Origin: Anoplolepis gracilipes
Lineage: Eukaryota > Arthropoda > Insecta > Hymenoptera > Formicidae
DNA length: 64,000 bases
Direction: 5' to 3'
Assembly (NCBI RefSeq): GCF_047496725.1
Contig: NC_132972.1
Location: forward strand, 10,255,001-10,319,000
A program made the translations under genes and the position numbers. Shown here in pieces: positions 27,960 through 42,240 of the stretch; position 1 is the first letter of the stretch, and each line of letters opens with the position of its first letter. Below the pieces are notes generated by a model that did no database searches, was not told the origin of the DNA, and worked only from the letters and a program-made list of their open reading frames with translations.

Positions 27960-28380
27960 TTGCGATCGCGATCGTTTTCATTTAGTTCAAAATGCAATAT
28001 GTTTCGAAACTTGCTTGTACGGAACGTTTGAACCCAACTCTGCTAGCTAGTTGCGATTGCGCGAGAGCGCGCGCGCGCGCGCGCACGCACACATATCCAC
28101 GTTCACCAATGGCACGTGCTCGACTCGCAGAAGCATGTGCATGCAACTACTGCGGTCCGCGCGAATTCCGCTCGCAGTTGCATTTCGCGCGTCCGTGCAA
28201 ACGGGCGCGTTCGTCTCTACGCTCGCGAGTTATTTGCGTGTCGACCTCTCTCGCTCTCGCGTGTTCGTGTGCCATCGTTTGCCTTGCGTTGTCGAATTTG
28301 CATTGTGCGTTGCGCCTGTATACATCGAGAATTATTCGAGTCACTTATTCCGAAAGTATCTCGTGAATTTGTAATTTTGA
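27960..28380. promoter_or_regulatory. CpG-rich block with GC alternation
   Basis: High CpG, a (GC)n tract, CACGTG-type and GCATGTGCATGC motifs. A 124-codon open frame here is Ala/Arg/Cys-rich because of composition and lacks splice or start support. Confidence 0.25.
28067..28084. repeat. (GC)n tract
   Basis: Pure GC alternation of about 18 bp, a potential Z-DNA former, followed by an ACGCACACA stretch. Confidence 0.9.
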
Positions 28381-30231
28381 AAGTTTAATCAAAGTCGACT
28401 TGAACGTAGACTTTGTGAGTCTCCGTATTTCATAAATGGACTTTTTTTATAACACTTGTAAAAGAAACCTATCTATTTTCTTTTATAATCGGAAAAATAT
28501 CGAATGTGTTTGTAAAATACTATATCTTATACTCTTATTTATTTTTATTTTTCATCTAAAACGTCACAGGAGAATTTGTAAACACATTTCACTGACGAGA
28601 TATTCATGATGCACTTCTCTAAATTATAAAAAATGATAAGTTCTTGTTTGAAAATATTCTTTACAAAAGTTTCTTCAACTTGATCTTGTAACATTTAGAA
28701 TTATGAAGTTTTCTTTTTTCCTTTGGAGAAGATTTGCTAGCAGACTTTTGCGCACGCATTTTTTCTCGCGTCATACTTTCCCCAGAGATATCACGTGCGC
28801 GTAGAGACTTGAGAGATAGTGAAAAGAATAAATTCTTCCGACAGTGCTCGCGAATTTTACTATCTAGTAACGGGAGTTCGTAGCACAGCTTGAATCTATT
28901 CATATTAACGTATCATAAATATGCTGGTGTGTTGTATAAATACTAAAAAACAGTAAAAAAAAATCCATAACAAATGCAATACACCTGATGCAAAGAAAGT
29001 ATTATAGGAAAGAATAGAAAAGTAATGTGCTAATCATGGTTGTCAATAATGTAAATTAAACTCGCAGAAACTGCTGGTCGATAACTTTATCATCTTCTCT
29101 ATTATTTCAATTAATTTGTTATGCAAATTGCAGCTATTGAATAGGGACAAAGAAAAATGCACGACGTTCAAAAGACTGTTACAGACTATTCTCATAAAAC
29201 ATGCATTATGAAAGCAGCGATCGATAATACCATGAATGTTGCAAACGGGACAAAAGTGCTTTTGATCGATACATTCATGAATTATTTCTACGTACCTCCG
29301 AGATGCTTTCCACGGCGAAAAATTTCGGAAGCGTCGAGCAGGAAGGAAAAGAATCATCGCAGAATGCAGAGCAGATGAGTACACTTTTGACAGATTAGTA
29401 TTCGAATTATAATAATTTTTTAATGCTAATAAAATGAAATTTTTCAAAAATGTAACACACAGTATAGATTGATTTTGTAGTGAATAACTAGCATAAAAAT
29501 ATGTTTATTTGAGATATATATTATCCAAAATAACAGAGAGAGGAGTAGTAGTAGAAAAAAGTGTCAAGATTATGACAATAAATTGTATTGCATGCTTTTT
29601 TAAATCTTTGTTGATATTTTTTATTTTTGTGTTGATATTAATTTTTATCATTTTTCACTTTTATAGTTTCGACACTTCAACTTTTAAATTATATGTCAAA
29701 AATGTCACGAAAAGTTACTAGAAAAAAATATTATTTATTTATTTAACAGGAAAGATAATTATAAAAAATACAACTTTATTTTTTCCGTTCTCTCCTCTCG
29801 TTGTTGTATCGGCTGCTGCAATGTCATTAATAATAATTTCATTGCAAGGAATGCAAATTGAAAACCATTAGTAAAAAAGAGAATTTGCATTACGTGTAAT
29901 ATTTTTGAAAGATATCCAGTATAAATATAATTGACGCTATCAACTGGTAATGGATTTTCAATGTCCATAATCTGGCACAGCTATGTGGCTGTATAATTAT
30001 AAATTAACTTTTTGACGATCGACGATTAATGCGGATAATGCGACGTAATTAATTTCTCAACTAATTTCTAAATAGTTTATATTATAACATTCTTTTTTGG
30101 GCCACCATAGATATAATACATAAAAAATAGAGTAAATGTGTAAATTACAGTAATAAGTTTTAAATTTTCACATGCAATTGTATCTTACGTTCTTCAGAGA
30201 TAAATATAAAAATTTTCTATAAAATATAAGT

Positions 30232-30275
30232 AAATCTATCATAAAATATATATACATATATTTCATGATAGATTT
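30232..30275. repeat. AT-rich inverted repeat
   Basis: AAATCTATCATAAAATATAT pairs with the reverse complement of the second arm (AAATCTATCATGAAATATA), one mismatch, very short loop. Confidence 0.6.
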
Positions 30276-30837
30276 TATTGATAAATATTTTATTGATAAA
30301 ATATTTTAGCGACGCACAATAGAAAATTGAGATATAAAAATATCTTAGGAATAACAGAGTTACACTTTGATAAAAATTTTATTGGATAAAACGGATATAT
30401 GCTTTTTTCTGAGAAAATGTAATAAAGAGATTATCTCTTCCTCTCGATATTTTCGTTTTAATTTTGCTTTTCGACAAAGAGGAAAATGTCACGGGGAAAA
30501 ACTATAATTTTAACGTCTTAGCTATTATTTCTTTTTATTCCGCTTTGTTAGCCGCTAATTAAACGTTAACCCGGTATGCAAAATAAGGTATAATACGTAC
30601 GTTTCACGATCCCGTCGCGGTATAAACGCGAATATGCATCTTACGCCACGCCTGTTTTGTAAGTACGCGGACTCACAACAAAGGAAAGTGTAAATGGGGA
30701 CTTACGAGCGACGGTGAGCTGATTTATTGCCGAATTGACTATTCATCTCCTTTACTAGAGAAACCTTCGCGCGTACGAAGTCTCGCGGTCATTAGCCCGG
30801 CAGAATTAGCCCGCCGTCTGAGCTAAGAAAATGAGAT

Positions 30838-30864
30838 AAAAAAAAAAAAAAAAAAAAAAAAAAG
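30838..30864. repeat. poly(A) tract
   Basis: 27 consecutive A. No retroposed gene or target-site duplication is evident in front of it. Confidence 0.95.
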
Positions 30865-31689
30865 GAAACCTCCGTTGCTCCTCGTCGGTCGTCAAAGAGT
30901 TAACAGGGGCAGATTCGCGATGGAGATTCGAGGAGTGCGGATTTGACCTCCTCTCCTTGTTCAGGCCGTATTAGAATCGCACTTGGAACGGAGCTGACGA
31001 AATCCCGGGACGAAATTAAAGCTAAAAACTAGATCACAATTGTATGCAAAAGGAAACAAAAGTAACTCTTTATAAACGGGAAGAAACTTTAAAAGCTTTT
31101 TTTGTGTGATTTCTGTAATACTTATTTACATATGTATTGTTCGAAGACACATGAATATTGCAGAGTTTATTACTGTTCAAAGAAGTTCTTGGCGGAATCA
31201 ATGGTGGGCGTAGCTGGGGAGAGAAGAGATGCAAGGCGCATTTGCACTTAATTAACGAGGCTTTCCATACTGCGTAACTAACACGTTATCACTAACACGC
31301 GTATATAAAGAATGAAAACAAGTATGCATACTTAGAGTCTTTAAAACATTTTATTTTTATTCGCGAAATTTTTAAGTCAATATATTTCTTTATCAAAAAT
31401 TTAATTTATAATATTTGATATTAAATATTCTAGTAACACACAATTTCTTCAAACCAAAGTTTTCGTTAATATTTATTTAGACAAAAAATAAAATTTTTCA
31501 CTTAATTTCAAGTAAGCTTGAATACAATTTTTGTTTTTATAATTGTTTATAAAAACGCGAAAGGGGACACATAAAAAATTTTAAAACTCTAATAAATTAA
31601 TTTTTTCCTCAAAAAATTAGAATTATATAATATTAGAATTATCACATTAATAACATAAAATCTTGATAATATAATCCCTGGCTGCGCTT

Positions 31690-31968
31690 TCCTTAATGGT
31701 TAATCCTTATTCTGTACTGGTGGGTTATTTTTGTCTGATTTTTTTAACAATTTCAGGAAACCGAATAATTGTAAAACAATATATTTAAGCAAATTATTTT
31801 TCAAGTTTATTATTCTATTCTTTATTTAAAAGGATCAAAGGAAACATATAAATTTTTTTAGTTTTCTGAAAATACTTTTACATATTAATAAAATTATTAA
31901 CAATACGCTAACTTGTATGGTTAGAAGTGCCGAAAATAACAATATGGAGTAAGGGTTAATTTAATCCT
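31690..31968. mobile_element. possible short element with imperfect terminal inverted repeats
   Basis: TTAATCCTTATTCTGTA near 31700 resembles the reverse complement of the stretch near 31935-31962 (TTAACCCTTACTCCATA), and both are followed inward by GTTATTTT. Roughly three quarters of the bases match over 35 bp. No duplication of flanking bases is evident. Confidence 0.3.
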
Positions 31969-32691
31969 CCGTTGCACAATTTTCTTCACTTTACATTCAA
32001 AAGTTGCAACATAATTAAATCTAATAAATAAATATTAATTCAGCAAGTTGGTATTTTAAAAAATGATAGGATAATTTTGAGCTACTTAGAGTGCATCGGG
32101 AGGTTAAAAGAGTGCATTATGTTGAACTCTCATCGACGAACATTGACGTGCGCGATCCAAGGGGAATACACGAACCGTACACGAAAAAAACCGGGCTGCG
32201 GGAATGAGAGAACGGCCGTACAAAAGAGATTTAATTGGCACTAGGCCGTGGATCATCGTATATGCGTCGCAAATGTCGGGCTTGCTCGTTCATTCGCGCG
32301 CGAGCGACGACGCGAGTCATCGATTGACGACCGTAAAAGCGAGCGGCACTTGGCACGGAAATCTCTCGATGTTTAATTCTCGTTATCCGTCCTTTCATCC
32401 ATTTCCGCTTCATCCCGTTTCCTCTCTCTTTGCTTTTCATTTCTGCGGCGGCGATTGCATTAACCGCCGTTCAGTGATGGATTTAGGCTTAGAACCTCGA
32501 CCATGACGGCATCATCCGATTAAGACGAGATATCTTTCGATCACGATTTTGTAAATAAAAGATAGAAACAGATCAGGAATATCAATTCGAAACGCGATTA
32601 GACCGGAATACAAGATTTATTTCAACGAAAATGAATTATATGTGTTTGCTCAAAATGTTGCTTGTGATGATTTAGAGAATTTATTTTACAA

Positions 32692-32714
32692 GCTCTCTCT
32701 CTCTCTCTCTCTCT
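32692..32714. repeat. (CT)n microsatellite
   Basis: About 11 CT units just after a CpG-rich block. Confidence 0.93.
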
Positions 32715-33962
32715 GTCTATATATTAAAAATATTTATATTAAATTAAATTAATTAAATTTTATATTAAGAAATTTAATACACTTCACACATATTATCATT
32801 TTTGAGAACAAATCTTGTGTGTGTTTGTTGAACAAAATTTTATTTTGACTTTGTATATCGCAAATAAATTCTAGAAATTATCTTAAGAGAATGTCATGAA
32901 AGTTTGCGAAACCAGAGCGCGTAAATCTGTCACTGAATTTGTCCTCGCGATTGTGTGTAATATTACTCGCGCACACACTGTCACGCGCGGACGTGTAATT
33001 AAATTTGAAGACGGAATCCTCCTTCTGCGGCAAATTTTGTCCTTTTTCTCCTCTCCCCGTCGAATCGCGCGCGTTGATCGTCTTCGTCAGAGAGGAAACC
33101 GCAGAATATTCGCATGCACGATGCACTCTTCGTCCGATAGCTTCTGGTGCGTCTCCTCGAGAAGATCGTTGAGAGGTCGAGGTCGACGCGCTCTGATAAT
33201 AAATGATGTTTTATCTGTCGTGCGATGCCCGGCGGATATAGGCATGTCGACGGAGGGAAGAGGAGGGGGAGAATTGTAACGCGACGAGGCGTCAATCTGC
33301 TTTTTCGTTCGCGCAGGGTGCGACAAATCACGTCGAGGCCGTACTATCTAACCGTTAACACAAGTGCAGAAGAAGGTAAAAATTCTTTCTAGTATCTCGA
33401 ATTGTTCGATATACATATTTTTTAAATATTTGTACGTGTGTGTGTATGTGTGTGTGTGATTATAGTATGTATTCTTAATATACATCTTTATCAGAAAGAA
33501 AGAAATTTTTCCTCTACGAAAATATGATTAGAATCATCATATATTTTCAATTTTCAACATTAAATATCTTGACAAACTATAGTTTAGTTTTTGAAGTAGA
33601 AACTTATATTCAAAATTAAACAAGAAATAAGTAAGATTTATTTATTTGTTCTCTAATTGTAAGAATTGAGAATAATTAATTACGGGAAAGACTAAAAGGC
33701 TCACAAATTTAAATTACGGGAAAACATGAAAGGCATGTAGAGCCAAGCGTCAAAATAATTAATTGTAATTAATTAATTTTTATTTACTGATACATTGATA
33801 AATCATTAAAATATTGACGTTTTTATTCCAGAGAGAAAACATTGATCTCACATTGATCAAAGATTTTATAAATATAGCTTGTACTGTGCTGGGGATGTTA
33901 CATTGTAATCACGATGTTTGTAACAAGATCTAAAAGGTTTAAATAAATTTAAATTGATATTT

Positions 33963-33999
33963 TCTCTCTCTCTGTCTCTCTGTCTCTCTCTCTCTCTCT
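33963..33999. repeat. (CT)n microsatellite with CTGT interruptions
   Basis: CT repeat interrupted twice by TGT. Confidence 0.93.
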
Positions 34000-34356
34000 T
34001 TTTTATTCAAATTAAAACATTGGAAAAAATTTAACGATCCAGAAAGAATAACAGTTTTTTTGTTGATCAGAAGATACAATTTACAAACAAAATATTGAAT
34101 AAATTATGATGGAAAAGTCTCGATAAATAAGGTCTTAATCTGAAATCCTATTCATTGATCGCAGATCAAACAAGAAACGATAACTCATATAAAATGCACG
34201 ATAAATTCTATCGGAGACGAATCTGTGCAAAACACGTGCATTTCCGGTGTTATTAATAACATTTATCAAACAGCACAATGAATATTGCTGTCTATGGCAG
34301 AAGGGATATCTATTTCCGGGATATATAGTGGCCAATGTCAAATGGTTGAGAGTCCG

Positions 34357-34380
34357 TTTTTTTTTTTTTTTTTTTTTTTT
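34357..34380. repeat. poly(T) tract
   Basis: 24 consecutive T, with no recognisable retroposon attached. Confidence 0.95.
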
Positions 34381-35919
34381 GCGATCGTCGACTGATATCG
34401 ACGAGATCCTCTCACAGAACTTACGAGCGTTCGGTTCAATAAAAACGCGAGAGTCATAAGCTTTTTTTTCAGAAGGGGTAGGACGATGGTCGGTGGACGA
34501 TATATGTTCTCCCGCTGTTAATTCACCAATCGCTGAAAGCGAGCATCATAATTTCCGTTGCCATGCGTTCCGCCCGAAGCGATATTTCTTCCGCGTTTCT
34601 CCTTTGTCTGCCGACGTGCGCGCGACAAAGGACGCCGATAATTGCAAAGCCCTGTACGTGGCCGTCCGACCGATCGTTTTCGCGTATGTTTCGCCCGCGA
34701 ACAAACGACAATGCACCTGGCCGCGTGGTGGACATTGTTACGGACGGAGCTTAATTTCTGCGGTAACACACGAACGACCGGCGTACTCTTACGATTTTTT
34801 GGCTTGTTTAATTGAGTGGCGAGTTTAATTTTCGACCCTGGTGCAGAAAAATAGCACCTACCTACTTTACATTCTTTTCTTTCTTTTTTGTTTCGTATAA
34901 AAACAAAAATTTACACACATTTCAAGCCCTACTTTTATTTTAAATGGGAGAAATTAATTTAACAATTTTTAAACAGTGTTACATTTAAAAAGGATAATTT
35001 TTATTCTATAAATTACCACAGTTTATTGAATATATATATTTGCATCGATTCACATATTTATCATCTATGTTCGATATCATAGTAAGTTGGTTTGTTTTTA
35101 ATTTTATTATTTAAATCTCTGTCGTCATATATCTCGAAATTGCTTGTGAATCTGAAAAAAGTTACACGTTAGATGTGATTACGTATCTCTTCAAAGTCAC
35201 TAATTAAACACTGATTAAGTCAACGTAGAGTAGAATAGTACTCTGATACTAATGCTTGTACAATGGTCACGTGTTCTCTCTCAACTTGTTACACTAACTC
35301 TGCTGGTTAGTTAACTCTTCTTGCTGTTCGAAGCAGTTGTAGGGGATATTGTCGGTGGCGCGAGATAAGGCGATTATGGCTAAAGGATCTAAAGAACCAG
35401 GTGTCGTCATTATATGGAAGAGGGAAAGAACGTAGTTGGAGACTACGTAGCGGTTGTGTTGTTGCCTGTTGTTTATTTGTTTGTTCGAAATTGCAAGCAT
35501 TCCGTTTCTGTGTTAACATTCTGACTAATGATGTACATATATCTTCGAATAAATAAAGAAATAAACGTTAGCCAAGCAATTAAGATATCTGTTTATATTT
35601 TCATAATTTATCAAGTTCTTCATAGGATGTTTCAATTTTTTTTTACAGATTAACGTCTCTATTTTTAAATAATCTTACTTCGTGCACGAAAGAGGTTGAA
35701 GCCTTGCATCGTTCTTAATTATTTCCGATGGAGATTAAATCAGCATCAGAGAAAATGCATCGAGATTTTATTTAAACAAGCCAATTTATTCGCAAATGTT
35801 TGTTTTCGCAACCGCGTATAATTAATTCTTCACACGCGCGTGGGTTTTTATTTTCTTTCTTTTTTCTTTTTTGTTTTTTTTTTTCCACCATGAACTCCAA
35901 CGAAAGTTGACCAGCGACA

Positions 35920-36340
35920 CGCGAACAAGTAATTTGCGAGTTAGGCCGCACCTTTATCGCGTTCTGCGTTAATATACCCCTCGCAATCAGGCATCGGTCT
36001 ATATTAAACGCACTACGAGTCGTCGAAATGACTCGGTAAATTATCTACGCAACCCTTGCTCGCGGCCGGCGGTCGCGGCAATTGGCAAACCCCGCTAATT
36101 ACGACGAGCTTGCACACGCACCGGGCGATTAATTAGATAAATTAATTTAGTAAACTGTTAAGAGCGATCATCGCGACGGTATAATCGATCGGCGATGCGC
36201 GAGAAGTATCATATATCATAACGCGTTAATTGATAAAGTCGATATATTAGTTCTGATAAATTGACAAACGTTCGTTTTCATTAATTGGACACGATCGCGA
36301 GCGATGTGACATGAACGACGAAGCGAGATAAAATTGTGCG
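35920..36340. promoter_or_regulatory. CpG-rich block with clustered TAATTA sites
   Basis: GCTAATTACGACG, GATTAATTAG and AAATTAATTTAG lie within about 60 bp (36091-36150), next to a GGCCGGCGGTCGCGG core. This is the composition of insect conserved noncoding elements bound by homeodomain proteins. Inference only. Confidence 0.3.
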
Positions 36341-36818
36341 CCATGTTTACAGAATCAAATTGAAATACTAATATTTTAATAATATATTTTTTTGTAATAA
36401 TGTCTATTTCTCGCAGAAATAATATAGCGATGTTGCGTTTATTCGCGAAATCACAATCATCTCGTCGACTAGGTTTACATATAAGATATATGCATACAAT
36501 GGAGGTGGATATGACGACAAGGTGTTATTGATTTCTGTTTGATTGTACACAAGCAGAACAATAATTGGCCGAGACTCGAACACAATCCAAATGGCAAGTC
36601 AAAATGTATTACCACACTATAATGAAAATTGGCCGTTGCGAGGATTCTCGTGTGGTCATCTCCAATAAGATCACCAGATTTGTTAATAGTTTGTTCTGGT
36701 ATTGTTCCGCAAATTACCATCTCTATACTAATACCGTTTCGTCGATTCGTTCGCGAATTCTGGGACGGGACAAATCAATAATTCTCCATTATTTTCTGAA
36801 AAATGATTCTTTCTGCCG

Positions 36819-36855
36819 AAATAAACTGACACGTGTGTGACACGTCAGTTTATTT
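36819..36855. repeat. palindrome with 12-bp arms
   Basis: AAATAAACTGAC and GTCAGTTTATTT flank a 13-nt ACGTGTGTGACAC centre. Each arm contains AATAAA when read inward, so it could act as a poly(A) signal on both strands, though no adjacent gene is seen. Confidence 0.6.
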
Positions 36856-37089
36856 TTAACAGCAATATTTAGATGATTATAATAAATCAATAAAAGCAAA
36901 TGCTTCATATATAATATATACACAAAAGTTCTCATAATATACTAATAAGTATATATTTTTATAAAGAAACTAAATTTTTTAAAACAAAACAAATAAACTA
37001 TATCATAAAACGAAATACTGAAGAAAAGCTTTATTGTATTATAACTTTCTCGTAATTAAATAAACGAACAGTTTTTCTTTCTCGAAATA

Positions 37090-37520
37090 TGATTCATATC
37101 ACTATTTCGTCGCACGGCGCGTAAATCCACTCAATTTGTGACAGAGTTAAAAGAATACTCAAAACGATCACAGAACACACAATGTTTTCTGTTCTTTTTT
37201 TTAACGTCGCGATATACGTGTATAGTAAAACAATGAATAACGCGCGCCGTAAAAAGCCAATCGCTTTGGTCCCATTGTTTCGGCAGGTACGAAACAGGTA
37301 CATACTGTTTGACCGCCCGGTATTTGTAAAAGGGTTGTGGGGCAGGCAGGCTAGTCGATTGTTTGCCCGCTCATTTAACGGTTGGGAGGGCTCGGAGCGC
37401 GCGAAACCCAGCTAAACTTGACATTCAGGTGACGCAGGTGAATAAACAACGTATATGGCACAGGAACCGGATATGAGCTCCGGTCTCGATCGTCACGCGT
37501 GATAAGTCAGACGTCGCTCT
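37090..37520. promoter_or_regulatory. CpG-rich block with paired CAGGTG E-boxes
   Basis: TTCAGGTGACGCAGGTGAA near 37426 carries two CAGGTG boxes nine bases apart, next to GC-rich sequence. CAGGTG is bound by Snail/Scratch-type and bHLH factors. Confidence 0.25.
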
Positions 37521-37873
37521 TCTGCTTTGTAGCGGTCATCATGCTTAAGATGTATTTAACATCAAAAATTAAGAAATTACGTAAAATTTATATCGCACTG
37601 TTATAAAATTTATATTGCACTATATAATATGTCAAAGTATATTCTTTAATATGATGAAAATTTCATCTTTGAAAATTTGATATTTATATCACGCGATTAA
37701 GAAAAAAGAATGATGGTAGAAAGAGCAATATAAATTTGTTATCAGAGTTGTTATATCGGCAAGAGCTGCAAATTTTTTGATCTTTTCCTTGATTTCCCCA
37801 GAGAGCTTTCTTTCCAGATAGCTTCTATAATATTTCAAACATAGCAGCTTCGTTTCCTGTTCCTTCCTTCACG

Positions 37874-38165
37874 ATTTATGCATAACGAGAAGAGCGATCG
37901 TTAATTCAATAGCTGCATTAAATAGTATCTATAAATTGGAATTTTTCACGTCTAACTTGATATTGATACAATATTTATATTTCATATTTATATCACGCGA
38001 TAAAATAGAGAGTAAAATGAATATTTAACTAAATATGAGCAGAAATTTTTAGACAAAATTTGCTTTTCTCAAATACTTATATTAGTTTCTATATTTTAAA
38101 TATAGTAGTCTCCAATTTATGCATAATGAGAAGAGCATCAATTGTTAATTCAACAGCTGAACCGA
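37874..38165 (+). repeat. diverged direct repeat pair
   Basis: ATTTATGCATAACGAGAAGA (37874) and ATTTATGCATAATGAGAAGA (38115) are both followed by TTAATTCAAYAGCTG. The phrase TATTTATATCACGCGAT also occurs twice, near 37681 and 37988, outside and between the copies. This looks like an old local duplication. Confidence 0.55.
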
Positions 38166-41100
38166 ACAGCGAGCGTTCCCATCGCGTTGATTACAGCCCA
38201 CATAGTGCGAACGCACCTTTACGGTTCACAGATGGTGTCTACACAGACCAGACAACAGTGTAGGTGAACCTGTACTTGCCGTTTCCGGCGGGCGGGTCTG
38301 TTAAAGCTAAAGGCTGCATTTTGGCGCGTCGCACAGCAGTGTAACCCTATATTTCTACCCTTTATGAGGTTTATCCGTTACCGGATTTCTGTCCTTTAAT
38401 CTTATACGAGACGCATCAGTAGCCGAAAGTTGAAAAGCTCTCGTCTGACCGAGAAGTCTGATATAGAAGAACACATATCTTTCTATAGCTGTACAATCTC
38501 ATTAGCGAAATATTTGTTTAAAAATTATTCTCGATTCAATTCATGAAATAGAAACTCATCAATTTCTTATCTATTCTATTTGCAATATTTATTAATTTTT
38601 AATATTAATTTTAATATTATGACGCTAAAAGGAAAGAAAAATCGATGTCGAAAAATCTGGAAACAAGAATTCGAAGAGTTTTTCGGAATATAATTGGTTT
38701 TGCGAAATTTCAACGAATTAATTCCATTTTCAAACAATGGTTTGTTTTATTCTTTTGAATATTTCTGTATGAGATATACTATTTTGATCAGCTTTTAAAA
38801 TCGATTTTTTTAGTAAGGGTAGTTTTCACTGGCTCTTATCGTATGTATTTACTCTCGCAACTGACTTACTAGCAATATCGATGAGTTGCTTCGGTAAACT
38901 CATTGATGTTTACTCTAACTGACAACCACGTGGTACTAATGGTTTAATCACATCTATGAAGCAACGCTATTCCTTTGACATATTAGAACGCTTATATGTA
39001 TATACTAATTACATTATGTCGAAGCGTCTTTATTTTAAATCTTGCGCGTTTTTTTTAATATCTGTTGCAATCGGGTTACTACAGCATTATTTCCCTGGAG
39101 TCGCCTGGTTTAGTGGGTGACCTACTTGCGTCGTTTCAGAAGAATGTGCAACTGGGTACATTATTTAAAAACAGAAGAGATGCGTTGCGTAAAGGGAAGT
39201 GTTTACAGTAGTAACATGTGCTACTTTCACGACGGTATTATAATTACATAAGAATAATTAATATCATATTAAAGCATGTGATTTTTTTACATTACGAGTT
39301 TTGCAATCAAATTACTTGAGAAGGTATAATCGCAGATTGCTGTTGCAGAATAATTCATAGGTGGCAGAGACGTATGGCTAGCGTATGACTAACTCTGTGC
39401 GAAGGCAAATTTACATCCGGTCCTGTGTAGCTATCGTGCAACATGTCTTGCAACACGCGTGTATAGGCGTATATTTATCGTATAAAATCTCTCAACGGTC
39501 GCAGGCGTATTAGGCAGATGCTATCGTTTCCGGCCGATAGGGCGGTCGAAATTACGCCAATTTTAGGCAAGTCTGCGCCATATATCGCAGCGACAGCTGC
39601 TTATTTTCACGACGCACATACCGGGAGGAGGAGGAAGTGTGAGGGTAATATAATACTCCGACAGAAATTATATTTCACCCTTGAGAAATTGCGGTTTATG
39701 TACCGATGCGCGAGGTCACGGTTTTTGGCTTCGCCAATGTTCCTGTCGTCGACCCTCATTCCAATTTCGTGTAATGTAGCCGGAAGTTGGAGCACGTAAT
39801 TCATTGACGTTATTACGACTTAAATTTTTCGCTTTATAACGAGGACAAATGCATTCTGTAGGAGCCTGTAACGAATGATATTACGCTCTAATCCTATCCA
39901 TGTGCGATGAGAAAGGATTTTCCTGGAATATTTCCATTTGCCCGAAAGCTACATCTTACCTCTGCGTGATTTTCATAACTTTGGTCATTTACTCTCGATT
40001 ATTTTACAGAAAGAAATAAGCAAGATCGTTGTATTATAGTTAGAAAAAAATTTTTGCGATATAAAATCATTCAGAGATAATTTGATGTCCAAAAATCGGA
40101 AAAATTAAATTAAATTAAATAGGTATAAAGAAGCAGTCGGCATTAATAAAGTCACAATAATAAAGAATTAGACATTTTAATTTTCTTTATGTATATTCTC
40201 AAGTATATTTTATATAAAGATATTGATCAACATTTTTTTACATTTAAAATTTATTATGAATTTCAAAGAATATATCTTACATAATAACTACGAGTTATCG
40301 ATAATTCTTTTTCATATATAAAATTTTTGATAGTAATATATTTAAAAAAATTTAATTTTCCAATTCTCTTCACGTGCAAGACTTTAAGTTTCAGTACTAA
40401 TCGTCCAAAACTAAAATCTTATAAAAATAAGTTTGAACGTCGAGATATCTTTTTATCTGTTTGCGTTCCCGAGTCTTATAATTCTGCGATGTCTGTTGTT
40501 TCTTAAAGAATTCGCGGATTAGAGACCAGCTCACGTACCGAATTCTAAGAACACTCCATATATATAAAATGCAATGTCCATCTGCGTGTCGCATGTAAAC
40601 TGCACCTGCTTAGCAAAGGAATAAACGATAAAAGTTTTACGACTGAGACAGCGCCCTAACGCTACGTGCAGCTTCGGAGCACGCCATCTTCGCCCCATCT
40701 CTCCACCTGTCATTCTAATAAATTTTACCCTGCTCGGGCTGTATAACGTCGTCGACTACGGTTATCGGCAGATAGCCCTGGTTATGAATCGTGGTAATTC
40801 ACGAAGGTCTCTTTGTCAAAACTTTCTGCGTTCCCTGCGCAAATTCAATTTGCCTGATCACGAATATGAATTACTGATCTGAGGTATATTACCGTGCGAC
40901 ATTGCTAACGTGTTGAATTATTATGCAAATTTATTATAAGAGCACATCAGCTGGCGCGCTGGAATTTTCTAGATTGTTTAAAACCGTCTCACATTGCTGC
41001 ACTAACTGCACTCTAAACTCTTGTTATTTTACTTACGTGCAAGTATCTTATATTCTGACTTAGATATACCAAATTTTCCCTTCGTCTTAGGATGCGTTCG

Positions 41101-42240
41101 GGAAAACGCTATTAGCGTGTTCTGTTCTTGTTCAACTTTCAGTAAGTAACAAAGATAGAACGATGCTTTTAGCGCGCAAGCGTGTTCCTTAGACCTGGCT
41201 TTAGAGTTTTGTAAATAAATTTCTACTTATTTAGTCTAACAATTTATGAATTTAAAAAAAGATATATGTTTCTAATCAAAATATAATTTTCTGATTAAAT
41301 TAAAATTTTATATAAATAAATTAGTAAGATAAATCAACTTTATGACATTAATTTTAATATTAATCTAATATATAATAGACTAATGTTTTTCTTGTTAGAA
41401 TATAAGATTCTTATAAATAGTCTTCCTATCTTCCAAAGCAATTGCATTTCCATACAATTGCCCAAGATATCGTGTTACTTTCGAATCACGATAATCGATC
41501 TCCTTCGGTAATTCGTGATTGAAAAATCATCGATCCGTGTCCTCCCGGGAATAGTTTTTCACTCGAGTGAAATATATTTACGCAAAAAACAAAGGGATTC
41601 AATTAGAGACATGCATTTTGTATACCGTGTAATTTTACACGTTTATGTCTGTGCAACCTAACATTTATTTAATTACATAAATGCATCTGATAAAATTGCC
41701 ATCCTTGTAACATCATATTTTACGTTAGAGATATCTCGTTGTAATAAACAAAAACTCCTGTCGCAAGCACAGTAAAATTATTTTAATGTACACTCATGTT
41801 TGCAGTAAAAATAAATGTGATGTGATATGAGATGCGCGAGATCTACTAAAGTTTATACTACAGAGAAGGAAATTCTACCTGAGATGTCACGTATAATTCG
41901 ATAACATAGAGTATTACTAATCTAATATTGTATTTACAAAATCTCGACGGTATATTAATAGTTATTGAACACAGAACCCTCCTTCAAAGAACAAAACTAT
42001 CTAAATGAGATTACCAGAATGAGGAGATAAATCAGTAGAGAATCCTACAAACCCGAGAGAGGTATTATGGAAGATGAGTCGGTATTACTTGAGTGCCATA
42101 TAACTTAATTAGGGTACTAATCCTCACATTTAAGCTCATTACTTGGTCAGCGGCCATTATTCGTCAAGTTTTCCAATATTTTTTCTCCGATTTTACGAAT
42201 AAACATATGTAGGAAAATAAAAAGGAGTAAAAAATTGTTT

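Larger units (their letters stand above)
13139..31689. other. spacer without recognised genes
   Basis: Holds direct repeat B, CA, GA and TC microsatellites and CpG-rich blocks near 14460-14900, 18600-19230, 22020-22500, 22780-23450, 24260-24700, 26370-26720, 27960-28380 and 30590-31010. The longest open frames (17841-18335 plus; 29043-29447 minus) show no domain or splice support. Confidence 0.6.

Noticed and set aside
27992..28388. Overlapping Ala/Arg/Cys-rich open frames
   Set aside because: High GC suppresses stops in all frames; no motif and no preferred frame.
29043..29447. 134-codon minus-strand open frame with a CPVC...H...C pattern
   Set aside because: The Cys/His spacing does not match a zinc-finger consensus, and the composition is typical of chance translation.
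34493..34828. 111-codon open frame
   Set aside because: Competing open frames on the other strand, no recognisable domain, inside a CpG-rich block.
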